Shown: positions 15,089 through 22,954 of the stretch, in pieces | How positions within the stretch are numbered: position 1 is the stretch's first letter | Layout of the letters: each line of letters starts with the position of its first letter | DNA from: Candidatus Njordarchaeota archaeon | Lineage (GTDB): Archaea; Asgardarchaeota; Njordarchaeia; Njordarchaeales; Njordarchaeaceae | Assembly: GCA_029856625.1 (NCBI GenBank) | Contig: JAHKLG010000001.1 | Coordinates: 1 to 52,609, forward strand | Direction: 5' to 3' | DNA length: 52,609 bases | Notes under the pieces: generated by a model | The model's input: only the letters and a program-made list of their open reading frames with translations | Databases searched by the model: none | What the model was told of the DNA's origin: nothing | Position numbers and translations under genes: made by a program

Positions 15089-15889
15089 ATGGTTACATAT
15101 GCTAAGAGGGATCAATGGGGAGAGACATGGCATTTAATTATTGAGCAGAGCGATTTTTATCATGTCAGAAAGAAATGTGGGATATGTTCAAAAATAAGGA
15201 GAAAGAGGATCAAGAAAATACCGTTTATCTTTAATTCTCATTTTCTCTTTAATAAAACGAGTATTCGTGACTTTATTCCATGGGATTTCTTAGAAACTTT
15301 CCTCAAGAAAAACCCAGATATAGATTGTGAGATACCGATTCTTGGCGTAGAGAAAATGATTGTATTATCTAAAAAGCATGAAGTTCGTCTAGGGGAGGTA
15401 TTCAAAACATTCGTCACTAAAGGAATTACGGCTTTCATTAAGGTTTCCGAGGAATTAATAGGAGAGGGTTATAAGAGTATCATTGGCGGTTTTCAAGCTA
15501 TGAGAACTTTTGAAGGGATATGGGGTCATCCTCACATTTACGTAATAGGCTTTCCAGATACAAGAATTTTCGGACAATTTGAACAATTAATAAAATTGTG
15601 CCGAGAAAAAGCTTATGAGAAGGAAACCATAATGCGTGTTGATAATAATATGTTGATAATTAATTTTAACCATGCATCTCAATGTAAAATTGAAAATATT
15701 TTAACTAAGGATGAAGCAAAAATTATTGAAAAGAATCATGCTAAAATGTTTATATTAATTCGTAACAGTGCTATTAGGAATAACATGATAATAAAGCTCG
15801 AGAGTCCTCCGGATTCAGAATACACTTGGCCTTTATCTCTCCTATCGGCTGTTGGTATACCTTACAAATGTAGAGAAGTTTATGAATAG
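15089..15889 (+). CDS. Unknown protein downstream of uS7
   Basis: A 266-residue protein I do not recognise. It begins MVTYAKRDQWGETWHLIIEQ and has an early cysteine pair CGIC followed by a very basic stretch (SKIRRKRIKKI). The middle is alpha-beta, with LGVEKMIVLSKKHEVRLGEV and IIGGFQAMRTFEGIWGHPHI. There is no signal peptide or membrane segment. ATG 15089 starts one base after the uS7 stop (TAG 15085-15087); CGGAGG lies about 12 bases upstream. It overlaps the roadblock gene at its 3' end (ATG at 15882 lies inside its last codons). The uS7-unknown-roadblock order suggests co-transcription and a possible functional tie between this protein and the roadblock protein. Confidence 0.75.
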   Translation: MVTYAKRDQWGETWHLIIEQSDFYHVRKKCGICSKIRRKRIKKIPFIFNSHFLFNKTSIRDFIPWDFLETFLKKNPDIDCEIPILGVEKMIVLSKKHEVRLGEVFKTFVTKGITAFIKVSEELIGEGYKSIIGGFQAMRTFEGIWGHPHIYVIGFPDTRIFGQFEQLIKLCREKAYEKETIMRVDNNMLIINFNHASQCKIENILTKDEAKIIEKNHAKMFILIRNSAIRNNMIIKLESPPDSEYTWPLSLLSAVGIPYKCREVYE

Positions 15890-16190
15890 GAAAGGGCTTA
15901 GTATGCGTCTATTCGAAGAAGTGGAGCTAGAGATCAAGAAGAATATAAGGAAGGTATTAGGTATCCTGATATTGGACTGGAATGGTTTTTTGGTATTCTC
16001 AGATATAAAAGAGAAAGATGCAAGAGATACTATCTCGGCATTAATAATTGACATTATTAAAGAAATAGGAAGTTTATCAAAGATATTTGGAGGAGGGAAA
16101 ATTAATAGTTGTGCACTGCGTCTAGGGGATTATTCTTTGTATATAACTCCTGGATCAAACTTAATTCTCAGCGTCATCATTAGGAGATGA
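15882..16190 (+). CDS. Roadblock/LC7-domain protein
   Basis: About 100 residues with the roadblock layout: N-terminal helix (RLFEEVELEIKKNIRKV), two strands with a turn (GILILDWNGFLVFSD), the long helix ARDTISALIIDIIKEIG, a strand pair (KINSCALRLGDYSLYITPGS) and a final strand LILSVIIRR. Roadblock proteins dimerise and act as regulators or GTPase-activating partners of small GTPases such as MglA or Rag/Arf types. Two GTPases of that general kind are in this window but not adjacent. ATG 15882 overlaps the upstream stop (coupled); ATG 15903, beginning MRLFEEVE, is an alternative that gives a canonical-length domain. Confidence 0.8.
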   Translation: MNRKGLSMRLFEEVELEIKKNIRKVLGILILDWNGFLVFSDIKEKDARDTISALIIDIIKEIGSLSKIFGGGKINSCALRLGDYSLYITPGSNLILSVIIRR

Positions 16191-16223
16191 GATCTCTTAG
16201 TTATAGTTTAGTAGGGTATTTTT

Positions 16224-17129
16224 TTATGTTAGGGAAATTCTAAGCCTTATAGCATTTGTTGGGCATGCTTCAGCACACATTAAGCACATAGTACATTGAG
16301 GGTGTCTAATATCACCCCTAATAGATACGAGTGGAATATTTAAGGGGCATCTTTTTTCACACAATCTACACTTTTCACCTAAACAGTTTTTTGGATCAAC
16401 AAAGACTCTCAGTAAACTATACTGGCCTCCGAGTCCCATTAACCCTCCGAGTGGGCAGAATGTTCTGCACCATAGTCGAGGGATGTAATAATTCGAGACT
16501 ATTGCAATAATTACGATGACTAGCCGTATCCAAAAGGTTGGAGGGTACTTAATTATTTGAGAGAGTTTATCTAACCCTTGTGGGTAAAGCCTCCAATAGA
16601 AATACCAGAAAAGCATGCTGAACATGCTTGATGTAGGGTCTATTATCGAGGATGGTTCGCGGCTAAAATCTCCAAAGTAATGCGCAATACTTGTTCCTAC
16701 AGCCTCATTGTAACCTCTAGAAAAGTCAATGAATAGAAATAAACCCGCTATGAAGAGGGATATCTTAAACAGGCTAATATTTGTTTTATCTGATACTCTG
16801 CCCTTTTTACCAATGTAAGACACGAGATCACTTATGAAACCGAAGGGACATACCCATCCGCAGAAAAATCTCCCAAATATTAATGAACCAAGCGCTATTA
16901 CGGCTATAGCTAAATAAGGAAATATTGCTGCTGTCACCATGATCTCAAGCAATTGCCAAGCTCCCATGACGGTAGTATAGGGATTACCGGCGGGGATCAT
17001 AACGGGTAATACTATTTCAGATGCCGCTATACCCAGTGCCCCGCCAAATATAAGAATAAAAGCGCTTATCTGAATGAGTGTTCTTAAGATAGTTATTCTT
17101 CTGGAATAATGAGTGTTTCTCCTTTTCAT
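16224..17129 (-). CDS. NapH/NosR-type membrane ferredoxin (electron-transfer protein)
   Basis: An integral membrane protein of about 301 residues with five or so hydrophobic segments. The family motifs are CGWVCPFGF in the loop after the second segment and CRTFCPLGG before the C-terminal domain. Two 4Fe-4S sets follow: CLGEKCRLCEKRCP and CTMCLMCAEACP. Such proteins pass electrons between the quinone pool or ferredoxin and a periplasmic or cytoplasmic reductase; the partner is not visible here. ATG 17129 follows AGGTG by eight bases and is preferred to GTG 17138. A 51-residue membrane protein lies just upstream and is likely co-transcribed. Confidence 0.87.
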   Translation of the reverse strand: MKRRNTHYSRRITILRTLIQISAFILIFGGALGIAASEIVLPVMIPAGNPYTTVMGAWQLLEIMVTAAIFPYLAIAVIALGSLIFGRFFCGWVCPFGFISDLVSYIGKKGRVSDKTNISLFKISLFIAGLFLFIDFSRGYNEAVGTSIAHYFGDFSREPSSIIDPTSSMFSMLFWYFYWRLYPQGLDKLSQIIKYPPTFWIRLVIVIIAIVSNYYIPRLWCRTFCPLGGLMGLGGQYSLLRVFVDPKNCLGEKCRLCEKRCPLNIPLVSIRGDIRHPQCTMCLMCAEACPTNAIRLRISLT

Positions 17130-17140
17130 TGAAGTCACAC

Positions 17141-17296
17141 CTATGTAATTGTTGGTAAACCGCCATTTTCAAACTCTATAAGTTTTGTTAAGATTTCTTT
17201 CACAAATTTCCATTGCTCATACTTAATAGCCATTACTAACGAGATAATTCCGATAATCAATAATAACGCTCTAATGCTTAACTTCCGTTTACTCAT
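17141..17296 (-). CDS. Small single-span membrane protein, 51 residues
   Basis: A short gene: ATG 17296, TAG 17141. GGGGGTTTAA directly precedes the start, a strong Shine-Dalgarno. The peptide begins MSKRKLSIRALLLIIGIISL, a positively charged start followed by a hydrophobic helix of about 18 residues (single N-terminal transmembrane span, cytoplasmic N-terminus by the positive-inside rule), then an amphipathic tail WKFVKEILTKLIEFENGG. It lies between an unknown 335-residue gene and the NapH-like gene on the same strand, with 9 and 11 bases to its neighbours. It may be a small subunit or regulator of the NapH-like complex (inference). Confidence 0.7.
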   Translation of the reverse strand: MSKRKLSIRALLLIIGIISLVMAIKYEQWKFVKEILTKLIEFENGGLPTIT

Positions 17297-17305
17297 TTAA
17301 ACCCC

Positions 17306-18313
17306 CTAAAGGTATTGCATTAGAATTTCCCAACCATATTTGAGAAATCTCTCCCTTGCTATTCTTATATTTTTTAACATTTCGTCAAGAGGGAAATCCT
17401 CTGTCAGTTCCTTTATTTTATGAAGGCTTGGATCATATCCCACAAGTCCAGGTAATCCTCCCTCCGCCTCATCTTCAGGAATTTTTAGAAACTTCTTATC
17501 CGTTATTAGGATTCTATTGAATGATTCAGGGAGTGCCGATAAGAATTCTAAATCATTTACATCAGAGGGAGCCATTCTAGAGTCTCTAATGGATTTAAGG
17601 AATGCTCTTACTGGCATCGAAACTTCGGATAAAACTCTAGAATATATTCGTGAAACAAAGGTTCGTCTACTAGGATCTATATTCTCGAGAGAGAGATCAA
17701 TAATGTATAGTAATTGCTTAATACCCTCGAAGAATTCGCTAATAATTTTTGGAGGACTTGATAAAGCTTCTTCATATGCGGAGTATGGGAGAAGAATCCC
17801 ATGAATAGGCTTAAAGAAGGAAACTGGATGGGGCATTCCCTTCAGAGAGAATTGACAGTGATATACCCCTGGGCCCAGCAATAATATGGCATCTTGTCCA
17901 TAAACGGTTCGCCATTTTTTCTCTTTTGCCGCTAATAATACAACTCTACTATCCATGATGCGTGAAATAACTTTTTTCTTAAACGCACCGGTCCATCGGG
18001 CTCTCACAAGTTCTCTCCAATTAGGAAAAATGAACAATCTAAGATCTTTTAGCAATGATGCCTTAATTGCTATAATTTCTCTCCTAATGTTAATAAGTTC
18101 GCGATCAAGTGTTGTTCTTACTAGAGGAATCGACATTTTCTCGTTTTTAATTATCTCTTTAAAGAGCCAGTTAATTTCTTCTGGTGATAATGAGGGCGCT
18201 TTCTCCAACTCTCTGAGAGTCTGAATATTAGATAAGAAGTCTCTAATAACTTCTAATACTCTTTCCTTATTTATCAAATCTAATAACCGTCTCTCTAGCT
18301 CTAATATGCTCAT
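17306..18313 (-). CDS. Unknown protein upstream of NapH-like gene
   Basis: A 335-residue protein, not recognised. The first 110 residues are helical and charged. A middle beta-rich part contains RVVLLAAKEKKWRTVYGQDA and LLLGPGVYHCQFSLKGMPHP; the rest is helical. There are no cysteine clusters, membrane spans or nucleotide-binding motifs. It heads a three-gene minus-strand cluster with the 51-residue membrane protein and the NapH-like ferredoxin, suggesting a shared transcript. The start (MSILELERRLLDLIN) is the first Met of the frame. Confidence 0.65.
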   Translation of the reverse strand: MSILELERRLLDLINKERVLEVIRDFLSNIQTLRELEKAPSLSPEEINWLFKEIIKNEKMSIPLVRTTLDRELINIRREIIAIKASLLKDLRLFIFPNWRELVRARWTGAFKKKVISRIMDSRVVLLAAKEKKWRTVYGQDAILLLGPGVYHCQFSLKGMPHPVSFFKPIHGILLPYSAYEEALSSPPKIISEFFEGIKQLLYIIDLSLENIDPSRRTFVSRIYSRVLSEVSMPVRAFLKSIRDSRMAPSDVNDLEFLSALPESFNRILITDKKFLKIPEDEAEGGLPGLVGYDPSLHKIKELTEDFPLDEMLKNIRIARERFLKYGWEILMQYL

Positions 18314-18384
18314 GTTTGACAGCTCTCTGCAGAAGTTTGATTTGATAAATTAGTAAACTCATCTTCTAAAACTATTAACTTGAT

Positions 18385-18394
18385 AAATTTAAAT
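18385..18394 (+). promoter_or_regulatory. TATA box of the uL3-uL4-uL23 operon
   Basis: AAATTTAAAT within GATAAATTTAAATTC lies 90-100 bases before the rpl3 start, predicting transcription from near 18415. The 170-base gap before rpl3 otherwise holds only AT-rich sequence. Confidence 0.45.
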
Positions 18395-18483
18395 TCATAA
18401 ATCAGTCTTAGCATTTACCAATATGCCATAATAGAGATCAGAATGTATGCGGTGAAATCTGTAGCGATAGCGGGTGAAGAAAG

Positions 18484-19536
18484 ATGCCAAAGTATCATGC
18501 TCCACGACGAGGATCGCTGGGATTTGTAAGAAAGAGGGCAAGTAGAATATATCCACGAGTATCCACATGGCCGCAGATAAATGAAGTAGTCCCCCTAGGC
18601 TTCCCGGCGTATAAAGTGGGAATGGTGTCTGTTCAAGAGATATATGAAAAACCGGGCAGCTTCTTCTACATGATATACGGCGCTGGGATGAAAAGGATGG
18701 TGGCTGCCACAGTATTAGAAGCGCCGCCTATAAGAGTTATGGGAGTAAGGATATACAAGTTAACATCATATGGGTACAAAACGCTCGGAGAAGTATGGAC
18801 TCATGAAATTACAGATTTTGAGAGAAAATATCTCGGGAGAAAGGTAACATTACCTAAGGAAGAGACATTAACAGAGGAAGTAGTTAATGAGAGAAAAGAG
18901 AAATTCATGGAGCTTGCGAAAGAAGGTGAAGTAGACAGGGTTAGGCTCATCATTAGAACGAGACCTGAACTAACGGGCATTGGTAAGAAGAAACCAGAAG
19001 TAATGGAGATTCAAGTGGGAGGGCCCGCGGTTGAAGCTCTTGAATATGCGTTTAGGAAGCTTGGTAAGGAAATAGAAGTAACAGAAGTTCTGCGTCCAGG
19101 ACAATTGGTTGACATAATTGGAGTCACAAAGGGTAAAGGTTTTCAAGGAGTAGTGAAAAGATTTGGAGTAAAAATACTGCCTCCTAAGACGAAGAAAGAG
19201 AAGAGAGCGGTAGGCTCTCTTGGACCTTGGACACCTGGTAGAGTGGCTTGGACCGTACCTAGATACGGACAATTGGGCTTTTTCAAGAGGACTGAATACA
19301 ACAAGGAGATTCTGGCTATTATTACTGATGATAATATTGAGAAATTAAATCCAAAGGGTGGCTGGTGGCATTATGGTATAATAAGAAACCCAGCAGTAAT
19401 CATTAGAGGTTCGGCATTTGGACCGCCTAAGAGATTAATTTTCCTGAGGTATGCAATAAGAGCCCCTAACGAAATGAGATCACCCAAAATCCTTGGCATA
19501 TATTACTCACGCGAACAATTACCAGTCGAATTATAA
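18484..19536 (+). CDS. rpl3: Ribosomal protein uL3
   Basis: uL3 is an early-assembling large-subunit protein reaching the peptidyl-transferase centre. The archaeal/eukaryotic form is evident from the start PKYHAPRRGSLGFVRKRASR. The central loop has DIIGVTKGKGFQGVVKRFGV, and RAVGSLGPWTPGRVAWTVPR and GQLGFFKRTEYNKEIL follow. At 350 residues it has the usual archaeal length. GGGTGA precedes the ATG. It opens a uL3-uL4-uL23 cluster as in the S10 operon, but uL2 and the rest of that operon do not follow. Confidence 0.97.
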   Translation: MPKYHAPRRGSLGFVRKRASRIYPRVSTWPQINEVVPLGFPAYKVGMVSVQEIYEKPGSFFYMIYGAGMKRMVAATVLEAPPIRVMGVRIYKLTSYGYKTLGEVWTHEITDFERKYLGRKVTLPKEETLTEEVVNERKEKFMELAKEGEVDRVRLIIRTRPELTGIGKKKPEVMEIQVGGPAVEALEYAFRKLGKEIEVTEVLRPGQLVDIIGVTKGKGFQGVVKRFGVKILPPKTKKEKRAVGSLGPWTPGRVAWTVPRYGQLGFFKRTEYNKEILAIITDDNIEKLNPKGGWWHYGIIRNPAVIIRGSAFGPPKRLIFLRYAIRAPNEMRSPKILGIYYSREQLPVEL

Positions 19537-19569
19537 TTATGATATTTAACCTATTAGGGGGAGGGAAAT

Positions 19570-20400
19570 ATGAAAGCTGGAGTATACGACTTATCAGGAA
19601 GAAGAGTCGAGGAGATAGACTTACCACCAGTCTTTTCTGCTCAAGTTCGACCCGACTTAATATGGAGAGCATATCTAGCTATTATGTCAAGAAAATTTCA
19701 GCCTAAAGGAAAGAGCCCAACAGCTGGTAAGAAGTACGTCGTAGAGAGTCCTGGAACTGGTTATGATATTTCCAGAGTATCGAGAACGGGAGGAGGATTT
19801 GGTGTGGCTCGTTTCATTGCTCTAGCTGTAGGAGGAAGGAGAGTAAGGGCTCCAAAATCAAATAAGGTAATCATTGAGAAGATTAATAAAAAAGAAAAGT
19901 TACGAGCATTAGAAAGCGCTATTGCAGCGACAGCAGATCCAATTCTAATCCAGATGCGTGGCCATAAATTAGGGGACGTTAGAGAAGTTCCGATTATTAT
20001 CGTGGACGAATTTGAATTATTAAAGAAAACTGCAGAGGTGCGCAAGGTTTTACATAATCTTGGTCTAAAGGAAGATTTAGAAAGAGCTGAAGAGGGTAGA
20101 CGTATAAGAGCTGGAAAAGGTAAACGGAGAGGCAGAAGATATAAGAGAAGGAAAGGACCACTAATAGTTGTCTCCGGAGAACACGAAGAGATAATTAAAG
20201 CGGCGAGAAATCTTGAGGGAGTAGATGTAGTTCCCGTGAACTACTTGAGTATCCCACATTTAGCTCCTGGAGGTCACCCAGGAAGATTAACAATATGGAC
20301 GAAAAAAGCTATAGAGCTTATTCAGAAGAGAGTAGATGAAAAATGGGCACGCTTGAGAGCCGTTAAGGAGGAGAGAGCCCTCATTAAAGCTACGGCTTGA
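19570..20400 (+). CDS. rpl4: Ribosomal protein uL4
   Basis: uL4 lines the peptide exit tunnel with a long loop. Recognisable segments are VYDLSGRRVEEIDLP, VFSAQVRPDLIWRAYLAIMS, the extended basic loop GKGKRRGRRYKRRKGPLIVV, and VVPVNYLSIPHLAPGGHPGR near the C-terminus. At 276 residues it matches archaeal members. GGGGGAGGGAAAT immediately precedes the ATG. It lies 33 bases downstream of rpl3, in the same operon. Confidence 0.97.
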   Translation: MKAGVYDLSGRRVEEIDLPPVFSAQVRPDLIWRAYLAIMSRKFQPKGKSPTAGKKYVVESPGTGYDISRVSRTGGGFGVARFIALAVGGRRVRAPKSNKVIIEKINKKEKLRALESAIAATADPILIQMRGHKLGDVREVPIIIVDEFELLKKTAEVRKVLHNLGLKEDLERAEEGRRIRAGKGKRRGRRYKRRKGPLIVVSGEHEEIIKAARNLEGVDVVPVNYLSIPHLAPGGHPGRLTIWTKKAIELIQKRVDEKWARLRAVKEERALIKATA

Positions 20401-20437
20401 TTAGGATAATACGTATTTAACTTGTTGGTGAGGAGAT

Positions 20438-20761
20438 ATGGCTAAAAAACGTGGAATTAAGATAAAAACCAGAGCAGTGATTAGAAGAGCATTAACAATT
20501 GAAGATCCTTACAAAATAATAAAAAGAGTCTTAGTTACAGAGAAGGCAATTGAATTAATTCAGAGGGAGAATAAATTAACATTTATCGTAGATCGAAGAG
20601 CTAACAAACCCATGATAAAAAGGGCTATTGAAGAGCTCTTTGATGTGGAGGTAGAGAAAGTTAATACGATGATAACCCCTAGAGGAGAGAAGAAGGCAAT
20701 CGTGAGACTATCTAAAGATTATTCAGCAATAGAAATAGCATCGAATCTAGGAATTCTATAG
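20438..20761 (+). CDS. rpl23: Ribosomal protein uL23
   Basis: uL23 lies at the exit-tunnel mouth and is the main docking site for SRP and trigger-factor-like partners. The core VLVTEKAIELIQRENKLTFI, ANKPMIKRAIEELFDVEVEK and VNTMITPRGEKKAIVRL is typical. An extra N-terminal basic segment (MAKKRGIKIKTRAVIRRALT) extends the usual 85-residue archaeal protein to 107, resembling the eukaryotic L23a extension. GGTGAGGAGAT precedes the ATG. In other archaea uL2 follows; here a THUMP protein does. Confidence 0.95.
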   Translation: MAKKRGIKIKTRAVIRRALTIEDPYKIIKRVLVTEKAIELIQRENKLTFIVDRRANKPMIKRAIEELFDVEVEKVNTMITPRGEKKAIVRLSKDYSAIEIASNLGIL

Positions 20762-20886
20762 CTTTTTCCTAAGTAACACTTATTATGATTGGCTGATCGG
20801 TAATTTCTCTCTCTATGGATTAGTATTCATCACCTAACAAGGGAGGTTTTCTGTTCCTAACAAAACTATTTTTAGGGGGATACTGC

Positions 20887-21945
20887 GTGAAATTACTGAT
20901 CGAAACGGAGAGCTCTCTTAGAGATTACGCTTTGAAAGAACTAGAGATGATATTAAATAAGAAAGGAGAGAAAGATCGGTTCAATGAGAGTCTCATAGTG
21001 TATGATACAAAGTCAATCACAGATGATCTGATGATGATCACGCTATTCAGTGAGACAGTTTATAGCTTTTATTTAGAGGTAGGAAGATTTGAGGTAAATG
21101 TTCCTGATGATATGTATAGGAAAGCGCTGGAAGTTAATTGGCATGAATTTTGGGATCCCGAACTGACCTTTGCTGTGAGACCAGTCATAAGAGATCAGAG
21201 AATTAGTCGAGAGATCGGAGTAAAAGTTGGACAAGCTATAGTTGACAAATTTCTTACCGAGTTAGGTAAAAGACCAAGAGTGAACCTCTCTAATCCTGAT
21301 ATTGAAATTATGGCATGGTTAAAAGAGAACCGATTATTGCTAGCGATTAATCTATGTGGAGAAAACTTGAATAATCCTGAAGCCGTTTTTGCACGAAGCT
21401 TACTCATTATTAGCGAGTGGAACTATAGTAAGAGTATGGCTGAGATTTTCTGTGATCATGTAGCAATATCTGCTAGAAGGCTTGCTATCCGAGACCCTTA
21501 TCGAGAAAAAGTAGCTAGAAGAATTTTCATTAAGACGAAGTTTATTGATAAAGAAAGGGTTCTATATTTGATGAGAAAGAATTGGAGAAAATATGTAGAG
21601 AATTTACGAATAAGTTGTTATGAGAGAATTAATAGAATAGATATCGTAAAGCAGGAAAAGCCAGAAATAAGGAATGTTGCTCTGAAAAATATAGAGCAAT
21701 TGAATGTTGGAAGCGAAGAGTATATCTTATCGAATATGCTATTTGTAATAGAGAAGAAGATAGAAGAGAGGAAATGGTTAGAGAAAATATTTAAAATACT
21801 GGAGCAGAACAGAAGCTGGGAAAAGATCTGTCTCTTCATGATGTCGGATGCTTATCCAGGAAAATTAATAGGTGAAAAAGTCTTTGAAAAGAACATTAAA
21901 TTTAAAGGAATGAGTTGCAAGATAGTCTGTCTTTATAATAAATAG
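20887..21945 (+). CDS. THUMP-domain protein with degenerate methyltransferase half
   Basis: The first 180 or so residues match the N-terminal half of THUMP-type RNA methyltransferases (Trm14/RlmL kind). FWDPELTFAVRPVIRDQRI, REIGVKVGQAIVDKFL, and NPDIEIMAWLKENRLLLAIN followed by LCGE are THUMP signatures for binding tRNA or rRNA. In Trm14-like enzymes a Rossmann domain with an AdoMet motif (DPMCGSG) and NPPYG follows. Neither motif is present in residues 180-352, which are charged and helical (for example KKIEERKWLEKIFKILEQN), although the length is close to that of the complete enzyme. It may be a non-catalytic RNA-binding paralogue or a subunit. GTG start; GGGGGAT lies about five bases upstream. 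uS9 follows at 11 bases. Confidence 0.78.
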   Translation: MKLLIETESSLRDYALKELEMILNKKGEKDRFNESLIVYDTKSITDDLMMITLFSETVYSFYLEVGRFEVNVPDDMYRKALEVNWHEFWDPELTFAVRPVIRDQRISREIGVKVGQAIVDKFLTELGKRPRVNLSNPDIEIMAWLKENRLLLAINLCGENLNNPEAVFARSLLIISEWNYSKSMAEIFCDHVAISARRLAIRDPYREKVARRIFIKTKFIDKERVLYLMRKNWRKYVENLRISCYERINRIDIVKQEKPEIRNVALKNIEQLNVGSEEYILSNMLFVIEKKIEERKWLEKIFKILEQNRSWEKICLFMMSDAYPGKLIGEKVFEKNIKFKGMSCKIVCLYNK

Positions 21946-21956
21946 GAGGTATAGAG

Positions 21957-22436
21957 GTGATATTAAGTATGAGTTCCCAAACAGAGGGCATAGAGAACAT
22001 TGAGCAAAGAGCTCAAGAACCTGAAAGTATAGGTCGTAAAAGAGTAGTATTAGCCTCTGGTAAGCGTAAAACGGCGATAGCTAGAGCCGTCATAACTACT
22101 GGGACTGGAATTGTTAGGATAAATGGAAGAAGACTGGAGGCTATTGAGAATCCTTGGGTAAGAGCGATTATAGAAGAGCCGCTATTATTAATCGGCCCAC
22201 TAAGGAGCAAAATTAACATTCGAGTTAGAGTGAGAGGAGGCGGTGTTTCTGGACAAGCTCAAGCCGCCAGAATAGCTATTGCAAGAGCTATTGTTAAATA
22301 TTTCAATGACCCAAGAATTGAAGCATTGTTCAAGGAGTACGATAGATACATGCTCGTCGGTGATCCGCGGCGTAAAGAGATGAAGAAGTTCGGTGGACCA
22401 GGGGCGCGTGCTAGATTCCAGACTAGCTATAGATAA
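21957..22436 (+). CDS. rps9: Ribosomal protein uS9
   Basis: uS9 contacts the P-site tRNA through its conserved C-terminus. The motif VVLASGKRKTAIARAVITTG, the central RVRVRGGGVSGQAQAARIAI, and the tail KKFGGPGARARFQTSYR are diagnostic. An acidic N-terminal extension of about 25 residues precedes the core. GTG 21957 has AGGAGGT six bases upstream; ATG 21969 (MSSQTEG) with GAGGTGA is equally plausible. In many archaea uL13-uS9-rpoN-rpoK occur together; here uS9 follows the THUMP gene and nothing else of that set is present. The 226 bases after it (22437-22662) are AT-rich; I see nothing else there. Confidence 0.96.
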   Translation: MILSMSSQTEGIENIEQRAQEPESIGRKRVVLASGKRKTAIARAVITTGTGIVRINGRRLEAIENPWVRAIIEEPLLLIGPLRSKINIRVRVRGGGVSGQAQAARIAIARAIVKYFNDPRIEALFKEYDRYMLVGDPRRKEMKKFGGPGARARFQTSYR

Positions 22437-22662
22437 ACAATTAGAATGCTGGCTAGTGCTGATGTTAAGGAATAATTGTTGTCATGGATAGGCTAATCAA
22501 ATATAATAACAATCTCAAGCTTTCCAGATGCGGTAGACCATAATTTACATAAATAGCGCTTTTAGGCAAATTTTTTCCAGTAACCAAAATTTCTACTTTT
22601 TGCTTGTATAGATTAATATTATCATCAAATAGTTTTGGATTAAGGAGTTAGGAGGTAATTTT

Positions 22663-22938
22663 ATGACGGAGCGAAGAGGAATAGCTATTTGGTTTGCTAA
22701 ACCATTAAGAATAGCTATTCTTGAAATTCTTGAGAAACACTATGGAAGGGTTTCAGAGAGCGTGTTGAAAGAAGAGTTAAAAAAAATATACGGAGAGGTT
22801 TCTTCAATAGCGCTCAATAGAGCTCTAATGCAGTTAGAAATTAATGGTCTTATACACGTAGAAGTTGGTATGCCCAAAGAGCGCATTATTGAACGAATAA
22901 CGAAGGAGAGAAGGTATTTCAGTGTTGGGGAAGATTAG
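22663..22938 (+). CDS. Winged-helix DNA-binding protein
   Basis: A 91-residue protein whose pattern fits a winged helix: AIWFAKPLRIAILEILEKHY (helix 1), VSESVLKEELKKIYGEVSSI (helix 2 and turn), ALNRALMQLEINGLIHVEVG (recognition helix then wing), and a basic wing end, ERIITERITKERRYF-like. It could be an archaeal transcriptional regulator or a winged-helix domain acting on RNA polymerase. TAGGAGGT lies six bases before the ATG. It is followed 16 bases later by a sugar-isomerase-fold gene, a likely operon partner or target. Confidence 0.75.
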   Translation: MTERRGIAIWFAKPLRIAILEILEKHYGRVSESVLKEELKKIYGEVSSIALNRALMQLEINGLIHVEVGMPKERIIERITKERRYFSVGED

Positions 22939-22954
22939 ATTAGAGGTGCATTAA

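Noticed and set aside
18439..18520. Short upstream frame beginning MYAVKSVAIAGEE before rpl3
   Set aside because: It overlaps the rpl3 start out of frame, is short, and has no ribosome-binding site of its own.
20762..20886. GTGATGA motif on the minus strand before the THUMP gene
   Set aside because: No D or D' box follows at a usable distance.
22437..22662. Possible small gene or RNA between uS9 and the winged-helix gene
   Set aside because: No frame with a ribosome-binding site and no C/D boxes or stable stems were found.
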